Source of the DNA: Bacteroidales bacterium
Lineage (GTDB): Bacteria; Bacteroidota; Bacteroidia; Bacteroidales; P3
Direction: 5' to 3'
DNA: 64,000 nt
Assembly (NCBI GenBank): GCA_009785425.1
Contig: WQWI01000004.1
Coordinates: 1-64,000, forward strand
Part shown: positions 1 to 7,851 of the stretch, in pieces
How the letters are laid out: every line of letters begins with the position of its first letter
Position numbering within the stretch: position 1 is the stretch's first letter
Notes under the pieces: generated by a model
The model's database searches: none
What the model was told of the DNA's origin: nothing
Seen by the model: the letters and a program-made list of their open reading frames with translations, nothing else
Made by a program: the position numbers and the translations under genes

Positions 1-358
<358 letters not shown>

Positions 359-446
359 AGAATTTCTTTAAACTCATGTGTTCATTATTACACGTCTACC
401 TGTCAATTGATTAAGATTGGACGGTTAAATGGAGAGATGGTAATTG

Positions 447-535
447 GCAAAAGGTAAAAGGCGAAGGGCCAAAGGTGGTTAACCACAAGCCCTGAACCCC
501 AAAAAACCTTTCGCCCTTCGCCTTTCGCCGAAAGC
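447..535. repeat. Palindromic GCGAAAGG-type repeat in the 23S-5S spacer
   Basis: Purine-rich arm at 447-475 and its pyrimidine-rich complement at 508-535 form a long imperfect hairpin around a roughly 30-base loop. The arms consist of variants of GGCGAAAGG. A second copy of the same kind of element lies inside mnmE (3508-3609). Here it sits in transcribed rRNA spacer, so it should fold in the precursor rRNA. No gene is supported in the 245-base spacer. Confidence 0.75.
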
Positions 536-604
536 CAAAAAAACAATTGACAATGTCAAAGGTATATCCGTTGTGAATAATCTTCACAAATGAATAACAA
601 ACAT

Positions 605-715
<111 letters not shown>

Positions 716-719
716 CCAA

Positions 720-752
720 AATCCTCGCTTGAATAAAGCGGGGATTTTTTTT
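720..752 (+). terminator. Intrinsic terminator of the rRNA operon
   Basis: Ten-base-pair stem ATCCTCGCTT / AAGCGGGGAT (one G-T pair) with a 5-base loop, followed by a run of eight T. It stands just after the 5S gene and ends rRNA transcription. Confidence 0.9.
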
Positions 753-754
753 GC

Positions 755-781
755 CGTCATTCCCGCGTAGGCGGGAATCCC
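755..781. repeat. Short dispersed palindrome (ATTCCCGC type)
   Basis: ATTCCCGC GTAG GCGGGAAT forms a perfect 8-bp stem with a 4-base loop, followed by a T-run at about 782-789, so it may act as a second terminator. It is of the small dispersed palindrome kind; no second copy of this exact type was found in the window. Confidence 0.6.
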
Positions 782-819
782 CTTTTTTTAATCAATTTTT
801 TTGAACTCTTGCAAGTATT

Positions 820-1008
820 AGTGTTTTCAATAGTTACAGAGATTTTCACCCTAAATTTTGTCCTTTAAGCCGAATCTTAGAAAGGTCTTGTGTTATCAAC
901 GCTTTTAGACGATCATAGCCTCCTTTTTGTCCTTTAGGCCGGATTTGGTAATTTCAGGCTTAAAGGACAAAATTTAGGATAAAAATCTCTGTAACCATTG
1001 AAAACACT
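820..1008. repeat. About 52-bp inverted repeat overlapping the left IS end
   Basis: The stretch 820-871 is the near-perfect reverse complement of 957-1008, with about 85 bases between. The inner part of the right arm (957-983) is also the left terminal repeat of the insertion sequence. A further partial copy (GGCTAAAGGACAAAATG) lies at about 2034-2050 beyond the right IS end. The region therefore holds nested or repeated IS termini, not one simple insertion. No gene is supported between the 5S terminator and 1032. Confidence 0.75.
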
Positions 1009-1015
1009 ATCTTTG
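1008..1015 (+). promoter_or_regulatory. TATCTTTG promoter element for the transposase
   Basis: The Bacteroidota -7 motif TATCTTTG lies 16 bases before the transposase ATG, with a TTG at 988-990 in -33 position. It straddles the inner end of the long inverted repeat. Confidence 0.55.
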
Positions 1016-1031
1016 CAGAAAGATTAAATTT

Positions 1032-1949
1032 ATGGTTAAAAAATGCTTTTTTTGTGGAAGTAGATCCACACAGAAAAATGGTCATAATCGAGGCGTTCAA
1101 CTGTACAGATGTAAGGCTTGTAAACGCCAATTTTTAGACACCAAACGCCTTGACAAGAAAGTCCTCTATTCGGAGTATCTTTTCGGCAAGCAAACGCTCA
1201 AACAACTTTCTGTAAAACATCAAGTCAGTAGTAAAACGATTCAACGTAAATTACATCAATACACCTCACAACGCCTTATTTCACGAGATAAGTCGGTTGT
1301 TGTGTTGATGGATGCAACGTATTGGGGTTGGTCATTTGGCGTTATTGCTTTCAAAGATTTTAGGACGAAAAAAATACTTTGGCACAAGTATATTCGCAAG
1401 AAAGAAACACTGTCTGATTATCAGGAAGGCGTTGATTGGCTAGGAAAGTACGGGTTTGTCATAGATGGAATAGTTTGCGATGGGTTGCGAGGTATATTCA
1501 CTTTGTTTTCGTGTTGTCCAGTTCAAATGTGCCAGTTTCATCAGATTAGTATCGTTAGACGTTATCTCACCAAAGAGCCAGAATTAGAGGCTTCCAAAGA
1601 GTTGTGGGACATTGTAAAGCTAATGACACGCACCGATAAAGAAAGTTTTGTTGGCATGTTTTTGTCGTGGGAATGCACAAGTGGTCAGATTTTTTGAAAG
1701 AGCGATCTATCGAGAAAAAAACGGGCAAAAAACGGTAGGCTTCGAAGTGCCTATTTGAGCCTAAAACGGAACATGAAATATCTGTGGATCTTTTACGATT
1801 ATCAAGAACTTTGTATTCCGAACACAAACAATGCTTTAGAGGGAACATTTACGGACTTAAAAACAAAACTCAGAAACCATAATGGACTTGCTAAAAGTAG
1901 ACGGAAAGTGTTTATAGATGAGTATTTTAAGAACAGTTTTAGGTCTTGA
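1032..1949 (+). pseudogene. IS256-family transposase, variant zinc-binding type, frameshifted
   Basis: The N-terminus has a zinc ribbon (CFFCG at residues 5-9, then CKACKRQF) and a helix-turn-helix stretch. The catalytic core is visible: first Asp in LMDATYWG, second Asp in CDGLRG, the C-x2-H motif CQFH, and the final Glu in NNALEGTF near 1827-1850. The frame breaks near 1671-1675, apparently by two extra bases before HKWSDFLKERS. A deletion near 1736 then restores the original frame at RLRSAYLSLKRNMKY. Two separate frame breaks argue for a dead copy and against programmed frameshifting. I judge family assignment good and inactivity likely. Confidence 0.85.
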
Positions 1950-2107
1950 AAAATCCTAAATTTTGTCCTTTACTCAATTTTTGAGGAGGATTTATCCTAA
2001 ATTTTGTCCTTTAAGCCTAATTTCATATAGATTTTGGCTAAAGGACAAAATGTCCAAAATGCAATCCGTCAATCGTGTTAAGAATATCTCGCGCGACTTT
2101 TCTATAC

Positions 2108-2326
2108 TTACTTAGAATCATCTTCTACTTTGTATTCGAGTATATCCAACGGTTGGCATTCCAACTCCCTGCAAAGTGCTTCCAGTGTACTGAACCGTAT
2201 GGCTTTTGCTTTTCCTGTTTTCAAAATTGACAGATTAGCAGGTGTAATTCCGACTCGTTCCGATAGTTCGTTGAGCGAAACCTTGCGTTTCGCCATCATC
2301 ACATCTAAATTGACTATAATCGACAT
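2108..2326 (-). CDS. Cro/CI-type (XRE) helix-turn-helix regulator
   Basis: Small 72-residue protein made almost entirely of a Cro/CI helix-turn-helix domain: SLNELSERVGITPANLSIL forms the DNA-binding helices (residues ~17-35), followed by STLEALCRELECQPLDILEY, typical of the YozG-like subgroup. It probably binds its own promoter region. It lies 10 bases downstream of the DUF2975 membrane protein on the same strand, a pairing seen repeatedly in Bacteroidota and Firmicutes, so the two likely form one regulatory unit. The target genes are unknown. The N-terminal MSIIVNLDVMMAKRK is kept, as homologues share it. Confidence 0.85.
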   Translation of the reverse strand: MSIIVNLDVMMAKRKVSLNELSERVGITPANLSILKTGKAKAIRFSTLEALCRELECQPLDILEYKVEDDSK

Positions 2327-2336
2327 ATCTCTGCAT

Positions 2337-3014
2337 TTATACGGTTAGGTCTTGTTCCTCTTTTAGTGGAACGGAAATTTTTAGTACTTCGGCAAACATC
2401 AATACAACGAAGCCTAACATCACAAGTGTTAAATTTCCTGAGCCCATCTGCAATGTATAACCCTCTATATGAACAACGTGTGAAGCAATTTTATATTCAA
2501 GGTAGCGCATCACAAGGTCTGCTATATATATTACAAGTAGGGCATAACCAACCATTCTCAGTCTTTTAATATTTGTAAAGTCAAAAATTTTATTTTTCGT
2601 AATAGAACGCACAATACGAAACACTTGAATCGGGATTATCACTATGGCGTACAAAACAAAAAAAATAATAAAGAATCCGAAGGAGTTCTCTGCGACACGG
2701 AGTTTTGGTGGTATTTGTTCTTTCACATAGGTTACTTGAACACACATTTTTCTGATTTCCTTTTTCATCGATAATTGGAGGAGCGATGTTGATGGAACTG
2801 TTGTTGTGGGAAAGGTGAAGCGTCCTCCTTCCGGTTTTAAAGAAAGGTGGAACGTTCTTGTAACTGGGAATCCTCTTGCCTCATTCCTTGCACCTTCGTA
2901 CCCTTCGCGAAAACCATCTATGAAGCCTTCTGCCATATCCCTCATTGTTTGATAAGTGATTACTGCGAAAATCAGGCTAACAGCAATCGTGACTATTTTT
3001 AAACGCTTGTCCAT
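2337..3014 (-). CDS. DUF2975-type membrane protein
   Basis: About 225 residues with four predicted membrane segments: near residues 8-25, ~118-140, ~155-175 and ~200-220. The charged loop between segments 1 and 2 is long and probably extracytoplasmic. The arrangement and the downstream XRE regulator match the DUF2975/HTH pairs, whose function is not established; they are suspected membrane-linked regulators. The start at 3014 (MDKRLK) is preferred over an upstream in-frame start, because a TATCTTTG promoter element lies only 30 bases upstream and homologues begin near the first membrane segment. Confidence 0.7.
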   Translation of the reverse strand: MDKRLKIVTIAVSLIFAVITYQTMRDMAEGFIDGFREGYEGARNEARGFPVTRTFHLSLKPEGGRFTFPTTTVPSTSLLQLSMKKEIRKMCVQVTYVKEQIPPKLRVAENSFGFFIIFFVLYAIVIIPIQVFRIVRSITKNKIFDFTNIKRLRMVGYALLVIYIADLVMRYLEYKIASHVVHIEGYTLQMGSGNLTLVMLGFVVLMFAEVLKISVPLKEEQDLTV

Positions 3015-3043
3015 ATTCAATGATATCTTAAAGTTTGACACCG

Positions 3044-3051
3044 CAAAGATA
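3044..3051 (-). promoter_or_regulatory. TATCTTTG promoter element for the DUF2975-XRE pair
   Basis: On the minus strand TATCTTTG lies 29 bases before the ATG at 3014. It marks the start of the two-gene unit. Confidence 0.6.
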
Positions 3052-3134
3052 CAATATTTTTCTGAATAAAGCAAAGAAAATATCGAAATTCGATAAAATA
3101 ATGTTGATCTTTGGTAAAAAACGGTGTTTTAAGG

Positions 3135-4562
3135 CTATTTGCCAATACAAAAACGCGAAAACACCGCCCCAAGCACATCATCAGCGGAAATCTCGCCGGT
3201 AATTTCGCCCAAATGATGCAACGCACCACGAATATCAATCGCAACTAAATCAGCCGAAATGCCTGATTTTAGAGCATTTTCAGAATTTATAATGAATGCT
3301 AATGCACGATTTAATGCCTCATAATGTCGCAGATTACTGACTAATGTTCGGTCTGAAACCTTTTGTTTGTCGGCGAATTCGAGCAATCTTTCGATTAATT
3401 TTTCAATACCAATTCTGTTTTTTGCAGAGATTGGAATTTCGCCGTTTTTACAAACGATGTTGTTTGCTTGGTCGATTTTGTTTATGACGTGAATGACCTG
3501 TTTATTTGGGCGAAAGGTAAAGGGCGAAGGGCGAAGGGTAACTTCGCCATTGTCAACCTGCTCGGCTATGGGCGAAGCACCTTTCGCCTTTCGCCTTTCG
3601 CCTTTGACCTCATCAACAACAATCACAATCTGTACCTTCTCAATCGTTTTTTTCGTGCGTTCAATACCGATATTTTCAATGGTGTCGGACGATTCGCGAA
3701 GCCCCGCCGTATCAATGAAACGGAACAACGTACCACGAATATTCAATGTGTCTTCAATTGTATCACGTGTGGTGCCGGGAATTTCGGAAACAATAGCTTT
3801 TTCTTCGTTGAGCAGTGCGTTTAGTAATGTTGATTTTCCTACATTCGGCTTGCCGACAATCGCTACGGGGATACCGCTTTTCAAGGCATTGCCAAGTTTG
3901 AACGAATCGGAAAGTGTTTGAATTTCCGTCTTAATTCTTTCTAATAGTTCCAATAACCTTTCCCTATCGGCAAATTCTACGTCTTCCTCTGAAAAATCCA
4001 ACTCCAACTCCAAAAGTGCTGTAAAATCTATCAATTCCTGACGAAGTTGTTTTATTTTTTCCGAAAAGCCACCTCTCAATTGCTCAATCGCCAAACGGTG
4101 CGAGCCTTCGGATTGTGAATGTATCAAATCCGCCACGGCTTCTGCCTGCGAAAGATCCATTTTTCCGTTCAGAAATGCACGTTGCGTAAACTCGCCTGCA
4201 TTAGCCAAACGGCAACCATTTTCAATCAAAATTTCCAAAATCTTTTGCTGGACATAAATCGAGCCGTGACAGGAAATTTCCACGATATCCTCACCGGTAT
4301 ACGATCTTGGGGCTTTGAAGTAGGTAACAACCACTTCATCAATCAGTTCATCGCCATTTCTAAATTGGCAAAAAATCGCTTTACGTTCCGTCATTGCGAG
4401 GGAGGTACGACCGAAGCAATCCATAGAAGTACTTGATTGCTTCGCCTCCGGCTCGCAATGACGGTTAACAAAAGAAAGCGCATTTTCCCCCGAAATCCGA
4501 ATCACAGCAATCCCCCCAACACCAAACGGTGTGGAAATGGCACAAATTGTGTCGGTGTGCAT
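3135..4562 (-). CDS. mnmE: tRNA modification GTPase MnmE, with two in-frame repeat insertions
   Basis: MnmE works with MnmG to add the aminomethyl or carboxymethylaminomethyl group at U34 of certain tRNAs. Order of parts: N-terminal folate-binding domain (TICAISTPFGVGGIAVIRISG), helical domain, G domain and C-terminal helix. GTPase motifs are complete: GKPNVGKST, GTTRDT, DTAGLR and NKID. The protein ends in the required CIGK. At 475 residues it is slightly long, because two unrelated palindromic repeats are inserted in frame: residues ~33-59 (reads HCEPEAKQSS...SLAMT) and ~319-352 (basic GERRKAKGA...FTFRP). Both fall in variable loops, so the enzyme is probably functional. The start at 4562 overlaps the hpf stop by one base (TAATG). 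Confidence 0.95.
   Translation of the reverse strand: MHTDTICAISTPFGVGGIAVIRISGENALSFVNRHCEPEAKQSSTSMDCFGRTSLAMTERKAIFCQFRNGDELIDEVVVTYFKAPRSYTGEDIVEISCHGSIYVQQKILEILIENGCRLANAGEFTQRAFLNGKMDLSQAEAVADLIHSQSEGSHRLAIEQLRGGFSEKIKQLRQELIDFTALLELELDFSEEDVEFADRERLLELLERIKTEIQTLSDSFKLGNALKSGIPVAIVGKPNVGKSTLLNALLNEEKAIVSEIPGTTRDTIEDTLNIRGTLFRFIDTAGLRESSDTIENIGIERTKKTIEKVQIVIVVDEVKGERRKAKGASPIAEQVDNGEVTLRPSPFTFRPNKQVIHVINKIDQANNIVCKNGEIPISAKNRIGIEKLIERLLEFADKQKVSDRTLVSNLRHYEALNRALAFIINSENALKSGISADLVAIDIRGALHHLGEITGEISADDVLGAVFSRFCIGK
3508..3609. repeat. In-frame palindromic GCGAAAGG repeat inside mnmE
   Basis: Arms at 3508-3542 and 3577-3609 pair as a long imperfect hairpin. They are built from the same GGCGAAAGG units as the copy in the 23S-5S spacer. 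In mnmE the element is translated in the loop between the G3 and G4 motifs, and the reading frame is kept. Confidence 0.85.
4388..4464. repeat. In-frame palindromic GTCATTGCGAG repeat inside mnmE
   Basis: The outer arms CCGTCATTGCGAG and CTCGCAATGACGG are perfect complements. An inner pair, GAAGCAATC and GATTGCTTC, closes the hairpin. This is a widespread bacterial dispersed repeat type; here it is translated in frame within the N-terminal domain of MnmE. Confidence 0.88.
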
Positions 4563-4852
4563 TAATGCTTTTTGATTTTTTCGATTTGATTTTTTAACGC
4601 ATCGCAAGCCTCTAAACAGGCTTCCTCAAATGTTTTCGCTTGCTTACTTGCAAACAATTCGTGACCGGGAACATTCAAACGAACATCCACAATTTTATTG
4701 CCTTGCTCGTGGTCTTGCTCTAATTTCAAAACCACATCCACACTTGTTGCCTCCTGTGGAAGATGCTTGGTCAAACGTTCGATTTTGTCATTGATGAAAT
4801 CAATGAGCCTGTCAGCTGCCTTGAATTTCAAGGATTGAATGTTGATGTTCAT
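4562..4852 (-). CDS. hpf: Ribosome hibernation promoting factor (short HPF/RaiA type)
   Basis: A 96-residue protein of the HPF/RaiA family, which binds the 30S decoding region and inactivates ribosomes in stationary phase. The single domain shows the b-a-b-b-b-a pattern: MNINIQSLKFKAADRLIDFI, the Lys-rich helix KIERLTKHLP, DVVLKLEQ, IVDVRLNVPG, and a C-terminal helix EEACLEACDAL with a Lys-rich end. There is no long-form C-terminal dimerisation domain, so it is a short HPF. It lies between xerC (12 bases upstream) and mnmE (one-base overlap), suggesting co-transcription. The xerC-hpf neighbourhood is common in Bacteroidota. Confidence 0.9.
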   Translation of the reverse strand: MNINIQSLKFKAADRLIDFINDKIERLTKHLPQEATSVDVVLKLEQDHEQGNKIVDVRLNVPGHELFASKQAKTFEEACLEACDALKNQIEKIKKH

Positions 4853-4863
4853 GATATGTTCTT

Positions 4864-5736
4864 TTAAGCCCGTGGATGGGCGGTTTCATAACTTTGTTTT
4901 AGCTTCTCAATGCTGTTGTGTGTATAAACTTGCGTGGCTGCCAAACTGCTGTGTCCGAGCAATTCTTTCACCGCATTAAGATCTGCACCATTGTTGAGCA
5001 AATGTGTTGCAAACGTATGTCGCAAAACGTGCGGACTACGCTTGTCGATTGGTGTTTGCATCAAAAAATCTTGCACAATTTTATAGACTTTGTGTCGTTT
5101 CAAAGGTTGATTTTTCAAATTTACAAGCAGATACTCGTTGAATTGTGGCAAGGTTGCCATTTTCAATTCTTGATAGGATAAAAGCAGTAAGGATACTGTT
5201 TCTGTTAGCGGAATAATGCGTTCTTTGCTGCCTTTGCCAAAAATTCTGACTGTTTTTTGGTCATGATTTATATCCTGATTTTTGAGATTGACTAATTCCG
5301 AAAGACGTAAACCTGCTGCATATAAAAGTTCGATTACGATTCGATTACGAACGCTCTCAAAGTCGCCCTGATCGTAGGTTTCAGAAAGCAGATTTTGAAT
5401 TTGGCGTTCTTGAACATAAATCGGCAAGCGTTTTTTTTGTTTCAGTCGAACTATGCCAAGCGTAGGATTTGTTTTGATTTTTTCGTGTTTGAGTTGATAG
5501 CGATAAAACGATTTTAATGCTGTGAGTTTACCATTGATTGTTGTCTCCGACAGCCCATCGTCTTTCAATTCGGCTAACCATGTTCGAATTTGCGGAGTTT
5601 TTACAGTATTGAAATCCACAGTATCGTATGCACTTTTCAAAAACGCTTCGAATTGTTGAAGATTATCGCGGTAAATCTCAAATGTACGCTTCGAATAACG
5701 TTTTTCCGAACTCAGATATTGTAAAAACTCGTTCAT
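4864..5736 (-). CDS. xerC: Tyrosine recombinase XerC/XerD-like (chromosome dimer resolution)
   Basis: A 290-residue site-specific tyrosine recombinase with an N-terminal SAM-like core-binding domain (MNEFLQYLSSEKRYSKRT...) and a C-terminal catalytic domain. Catalytic residues: Arg in AAGLRLSELV, HVLRHTFATHLL (H-x-x-R), the second His in LGHSSLAATQ and the nucleophilic Tyr in VYTHNSIE. Length and lack of extra domains fit the Xer proteins that resolve chromosome dimers at dif, not an element integrase. The start at 5736 overlaps the rlmN stop by four bases (ATGA). XerC versus XerD cannot be settled by eye; the hpf neighbour favours XerC in this lineage. Confidence 0.88.
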   Translation of the reverse strand: MNEFLQYLSSEKRYSKRTFEIYRDNLQQFEAFLKSAYDTVDFNTVKTPQIRTWLAELKDDGLSETTINGKLTALKSFYRYQLKHEKIKTNPTLGIVRLKQKKRLPIYVQERQIQNLLSETYDQGDFESVRNRIVIELLYAAGLRLSELVNLKNQDINHDQKTVRIFGKGSKERIIPLTETVSLLLLSYQELKMATLPQFNEYLLVNLKNQPLKRHKVYKIVQDFLMQTPIDKRSPHVLRHTFATHLLNNGADLNAVKELLGHSSLAATQVYTHNSIEKLKQSYETAHPRA

Positions 5737-6758
5737 GTCTCTGCAAAGATACGGTTTTTTGTTGAAAGTAACCCACATGCTGCTAAAATATCTTCACCAC
5801 GAGACTGACGGATGGTGCAGATGATGCCATGCTCGCTCAAATAATCACGGAATTCGATCATGCGTTCTTCGCTCGAAGGCTGAAAATCGTTGTTCGGAAT
5901 GGCATGATATTTGATTAAATTTACTCGGCAAAAAAGCCCTTTCAGCAATTTGGTTAATCCGTCCAAATGGGCATGTTTATCGTTGATTCCGTCGAACATA
6001 ATGTATTCGAACGATAAGCGACGTTGCCCTGACCAGTCGTATTTTTTCAGCGATTTTATTACACTTGAAATCGGATATTTATTTTGAATCGGCATAAATT
6101 TCTGACGTTCGTAATCGAAAGGGGAGTGCAGACTTATCGCCAAATGACATTCCGACTCCGCAATAAATCGTTCCATTTCTGGGATCAATCCAATCGTGGA
6201 AACATTGATTCTACGGGGACTCCAAGCATATCCCCAATCTGAAGTAAGGATTTCTAGACTTTTCAAAACTTCGTCCAAATTGTCAAACGGCTCGCCCATG
6301 CCCATATACACGATGTTTGTCATCAGTTCGCTTTCGGGAATTGAACGCATTTGGTTTAAGATTTCGCCGGCAGTGAGATTGTGCTGAAAACCTTGTTTTC
6401 CCGTTGCACAAAAATCGCAACCCATTTTGCAACCCATTTGCACCGAAATGCAAAGTGTGTGCCTGTCGGAACTTGGCATATAAACTGCCTCAATCAAGCC
6501 GTTTTTATGGGTTTTGAACAGATGTTTTTTAGTCCCGTCCGACGAAATTTGCACATCAATAGGGCAGGAGATGCCCATATCGAAATGTTGTTTCAGCAAT
6601 TCACGTGTTTTCAGCGAAAGATTGGTCATTTCGTCAATACTCGAAATCTGTTTTTTATAGAGCCATTCGCAAATTTGTTTTGCGTTGAAACTCGGCAATC
6701 CGTGGGTTTTGCAGAATGTTTGTAATTCTGACAATGTATTTCCAAAGAGATTTTCCAT
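5733..6758 (-). CDS. rlmN: 23S rRNA/tRNA (adenine-C2) methyltransferase RlmN
   Basis: Radical SAM methyltransferase that methylates C2 of A2503 in 23S rRNA, and of A37 in tRNA in some bacteria. The iron-sulfur motif CKMGCDFC lies at residues ~110-117, followed by ATGKQGF. The MGMGEPFDN stretch is the SAM-binding GGE-like motif. RRINVSTIGL and HLAISLHSP are family signatures. The second catalytic Cys is in AACGLLS near the C-terminus. The protein has 341 residues from ATG 6758; ATG 6764 would add two residues. It follows a tiny membrane-protein ORF and overlaps xerC by four bases, so it belongs to the same run. Confidence 0.95.
   Translation of the reverse strand: MENLFGNTLSELQTFCKTHGLPSFNAKQICEWLYKKQISSIDEMTNLSLKTRELLKQHFDMGISCPIDVQISSDGTKKHLFKTHKNGLIEAVYMPSSDRHTLCISVQMGCKMGCDFCATGKQGFQHNLTAGEILNQMRSIPESELMTNIVYMGMGEPFDNLDEVLKSLEILTSDWGYAWSPRRINVSTIGLIPEMERFIAESECHLAISLHSPFDYERQKFMPIQNKYPISSVIKSLKKYDWSGQRRLSFEYIMFDGINDKHAHLDGLTKLLKGLFCRVNLIKYHAIPNNDFQPSSEERMIEFRDYLSEHGIICTIRQSRGEDILAACGLLSTKNRIFAET
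5744..5751 (-). promoter_or_regulatory. TATCTTTG promoter element for xerC-hpf-mnmE
   Basis: TATCTTTG on the minus strand ends only 8 bases before the xerC ATG and lies inside the 3' end of rlmN. It would give xerC an almost leaderless transcript, independent of rlmN. Confidence 0.55.
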
Positions 6759-6772
6759 GTCCATTACCTTAC

Positions 6773-6874
6773 TTATCTGAGCACTCTGGAAAACAAAAGC
6801 AACAACACCAACACTGCACAAGCAACTATTTTCAGTATGTCGTTTACCTTTTTTTTACTGATTTTTTTTTTCAT
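6773..6874 (-). CDS. 33-residue single-pass membrane protein (unrecognised)
   Basis: Short ORF of 33 codons: a Lys-rich start (MKKKISKKK) and then one hydrophobic segment (ILKIVACAVLVLLLLF). It fits exactly between the DUF368 gene (stop two bases upstream of its ATG) and rlmN (ATG about 8-14 bases after its stop), on the same strand. Tight packing without wasted bases and a clear positive-inside membrane segment make a real gene plausible. The function is unknown; it might assist the DUF368 transporter. The main doubt is its small size. Confidence 0.55.
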   Translation of the reverse strand: MKKKISKKKVNDILKIVACAVLVLLLLFSRVLR

Positions 6875-6876
6875 GC

Positions 6877-7839
6877 TCAAGATTTCTTTTTCGAGACCAT
6901 TTTTGCGATAAACTCAATACCGAGTACAAGCCCAATACCAATGGCACAAGCAATCGCCGACTCCACAACCATAGTATCCGGACGTGCGTTTCCTACCGTA
7001 CGAGTAACTACTTCTGCCCAAGGCACACCGCTTGCATCAAAAACGAACATCCCGGTTTCCTCACGTACGGTTTCTTTCCATGGCCAAATTACTCGCAACG
7101 AACCAATGATAACACCTGTCAGCAAAGCCACAGTCCAATCGTGCCACCTTCTCAATAACCACGATAAAAAATTTGAAAATAGAATCAATCCGGTCAAACA
7201 ACCCAAAACAAACGCTCCAATGTAAGCAAAATTCAAATCGGCTATAGCTCTTATGAACGTGTAATAGGCACCAAACAGCAACATAACAAATGTCCCCGAA
7301 GTCCCCGGAAGAATAAACGCACAGCTCGCAACAATGGAGCAAAGAAAGAAAAACCATATTGGGACGATAACGTTATGCTCAACGGGCGAAATTGGGAACA
7401 ACAGCACAGCCAAGGCAATTCCTAAAACACCCAATGCATAGCAAATTGGTGTCCATTTAGAAACTTTTTTATACACCAAGACCACCGAAGCAACAATCAA
7501 TCCAAAAACAAACGCATGAAACGGGATAGGATAGTTTGTTAGCATATACCTGACAATACCGACTGTAGCAGCAATAGATATTATCATTCCGAGAATCAAA
7601 ACGACAACGAAATTTCCATTAAAGGCTGTCCAAAAATCTGTAATACGTTGTTTAAATGTTTTTTTTCCGAACAGTTGTTTGAATGCAGGAATGGCACCTT
7701 TGATTGTATTTAGTAATTCGTAATAAATACCGACAACAAAGGCGATCGTTCCTCCGGATATACCGGGTAAAAATTCAACAGCACCGATAGCCATGCCTTT
7801 CAAGCCGAGGGTTGCGTAATCTAAAAGTGAACGCTTCAT
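6877..7839 (-). CDS. DUF368 undecaprenyl-phosphate translocase (PopT-like)
   Basis: A 320-residue polytopic inner-membrane protein with about eight to ten hydrophobic segments. The duplicated signature PGISGGT (residues ~25-31, GAVEFLPGISGGTIAFVVGIYYEL) and LPGTSGTFVMLLFGAYYT (residues ~178-195) is the DUF368 hallmark. DUF368 proteins (PopT) were recently shown in other bacteria to return undecaprenyl phosphate, the lipid carrier for wall and surface polysaccharides, across the membrane. The role here is inferred from family membership. It is the first gene of the minus-strand run leading into rlmN and xerC. Confidence 0.88.
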   Translation of the reverse strand: MKRSLLDYATLGLKGMAIGAVEFLPGISGGTIAFVVGIYYELLNTIKGAIPAFKQLFGKKTFKQRITDFWTAFNGNFVVVLILGMIISIAATVGIVRYMLTNYPIPFHAFVFGLIVASVVLVYKKVSKWTPICYALGVLGIALAVLLFPISPVEHNVIVPIWFFFLCSIVASCAFILPGTSGTFVMLLFGAYYTFIRAIADLNFAYIGAFVLGCLTGLILFSNFLSWLLRRWHDWTVALLTGVIIGSLRVIWPWKETVREETGMFVFDASGVPWAEVVTRTVGNARPDTMVVESAIACAIGIGLVLGIEFIAKMVSKKKS

Positions 7840-7851
7840 AAAAAATATGTA

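Larger units (their letters stand above)
957..2016 (+). mobile_element. IS256-like insertion sequence (degenerate)
   Basis: A 23-bp perfect inverted repeat bounds the element: 957-979 is the exact reverse complement of 1994-2016, and a few more bases inside also match. The total of about 1.06 kb fits a one-gene insertion sequence. It encodes one transposase that is broken by frameshifts. No clean target duplication is recognisable, because more copies of the terminal sequence flank both sides. Confidence 0.8.

Noticed and set aside
1660..1760. Programmed frameshift in the IS transposase
   Set aside because: Two separate breaks, one of them with missing sequence, and no slippery-site plus stem pattern; decay explains it better.
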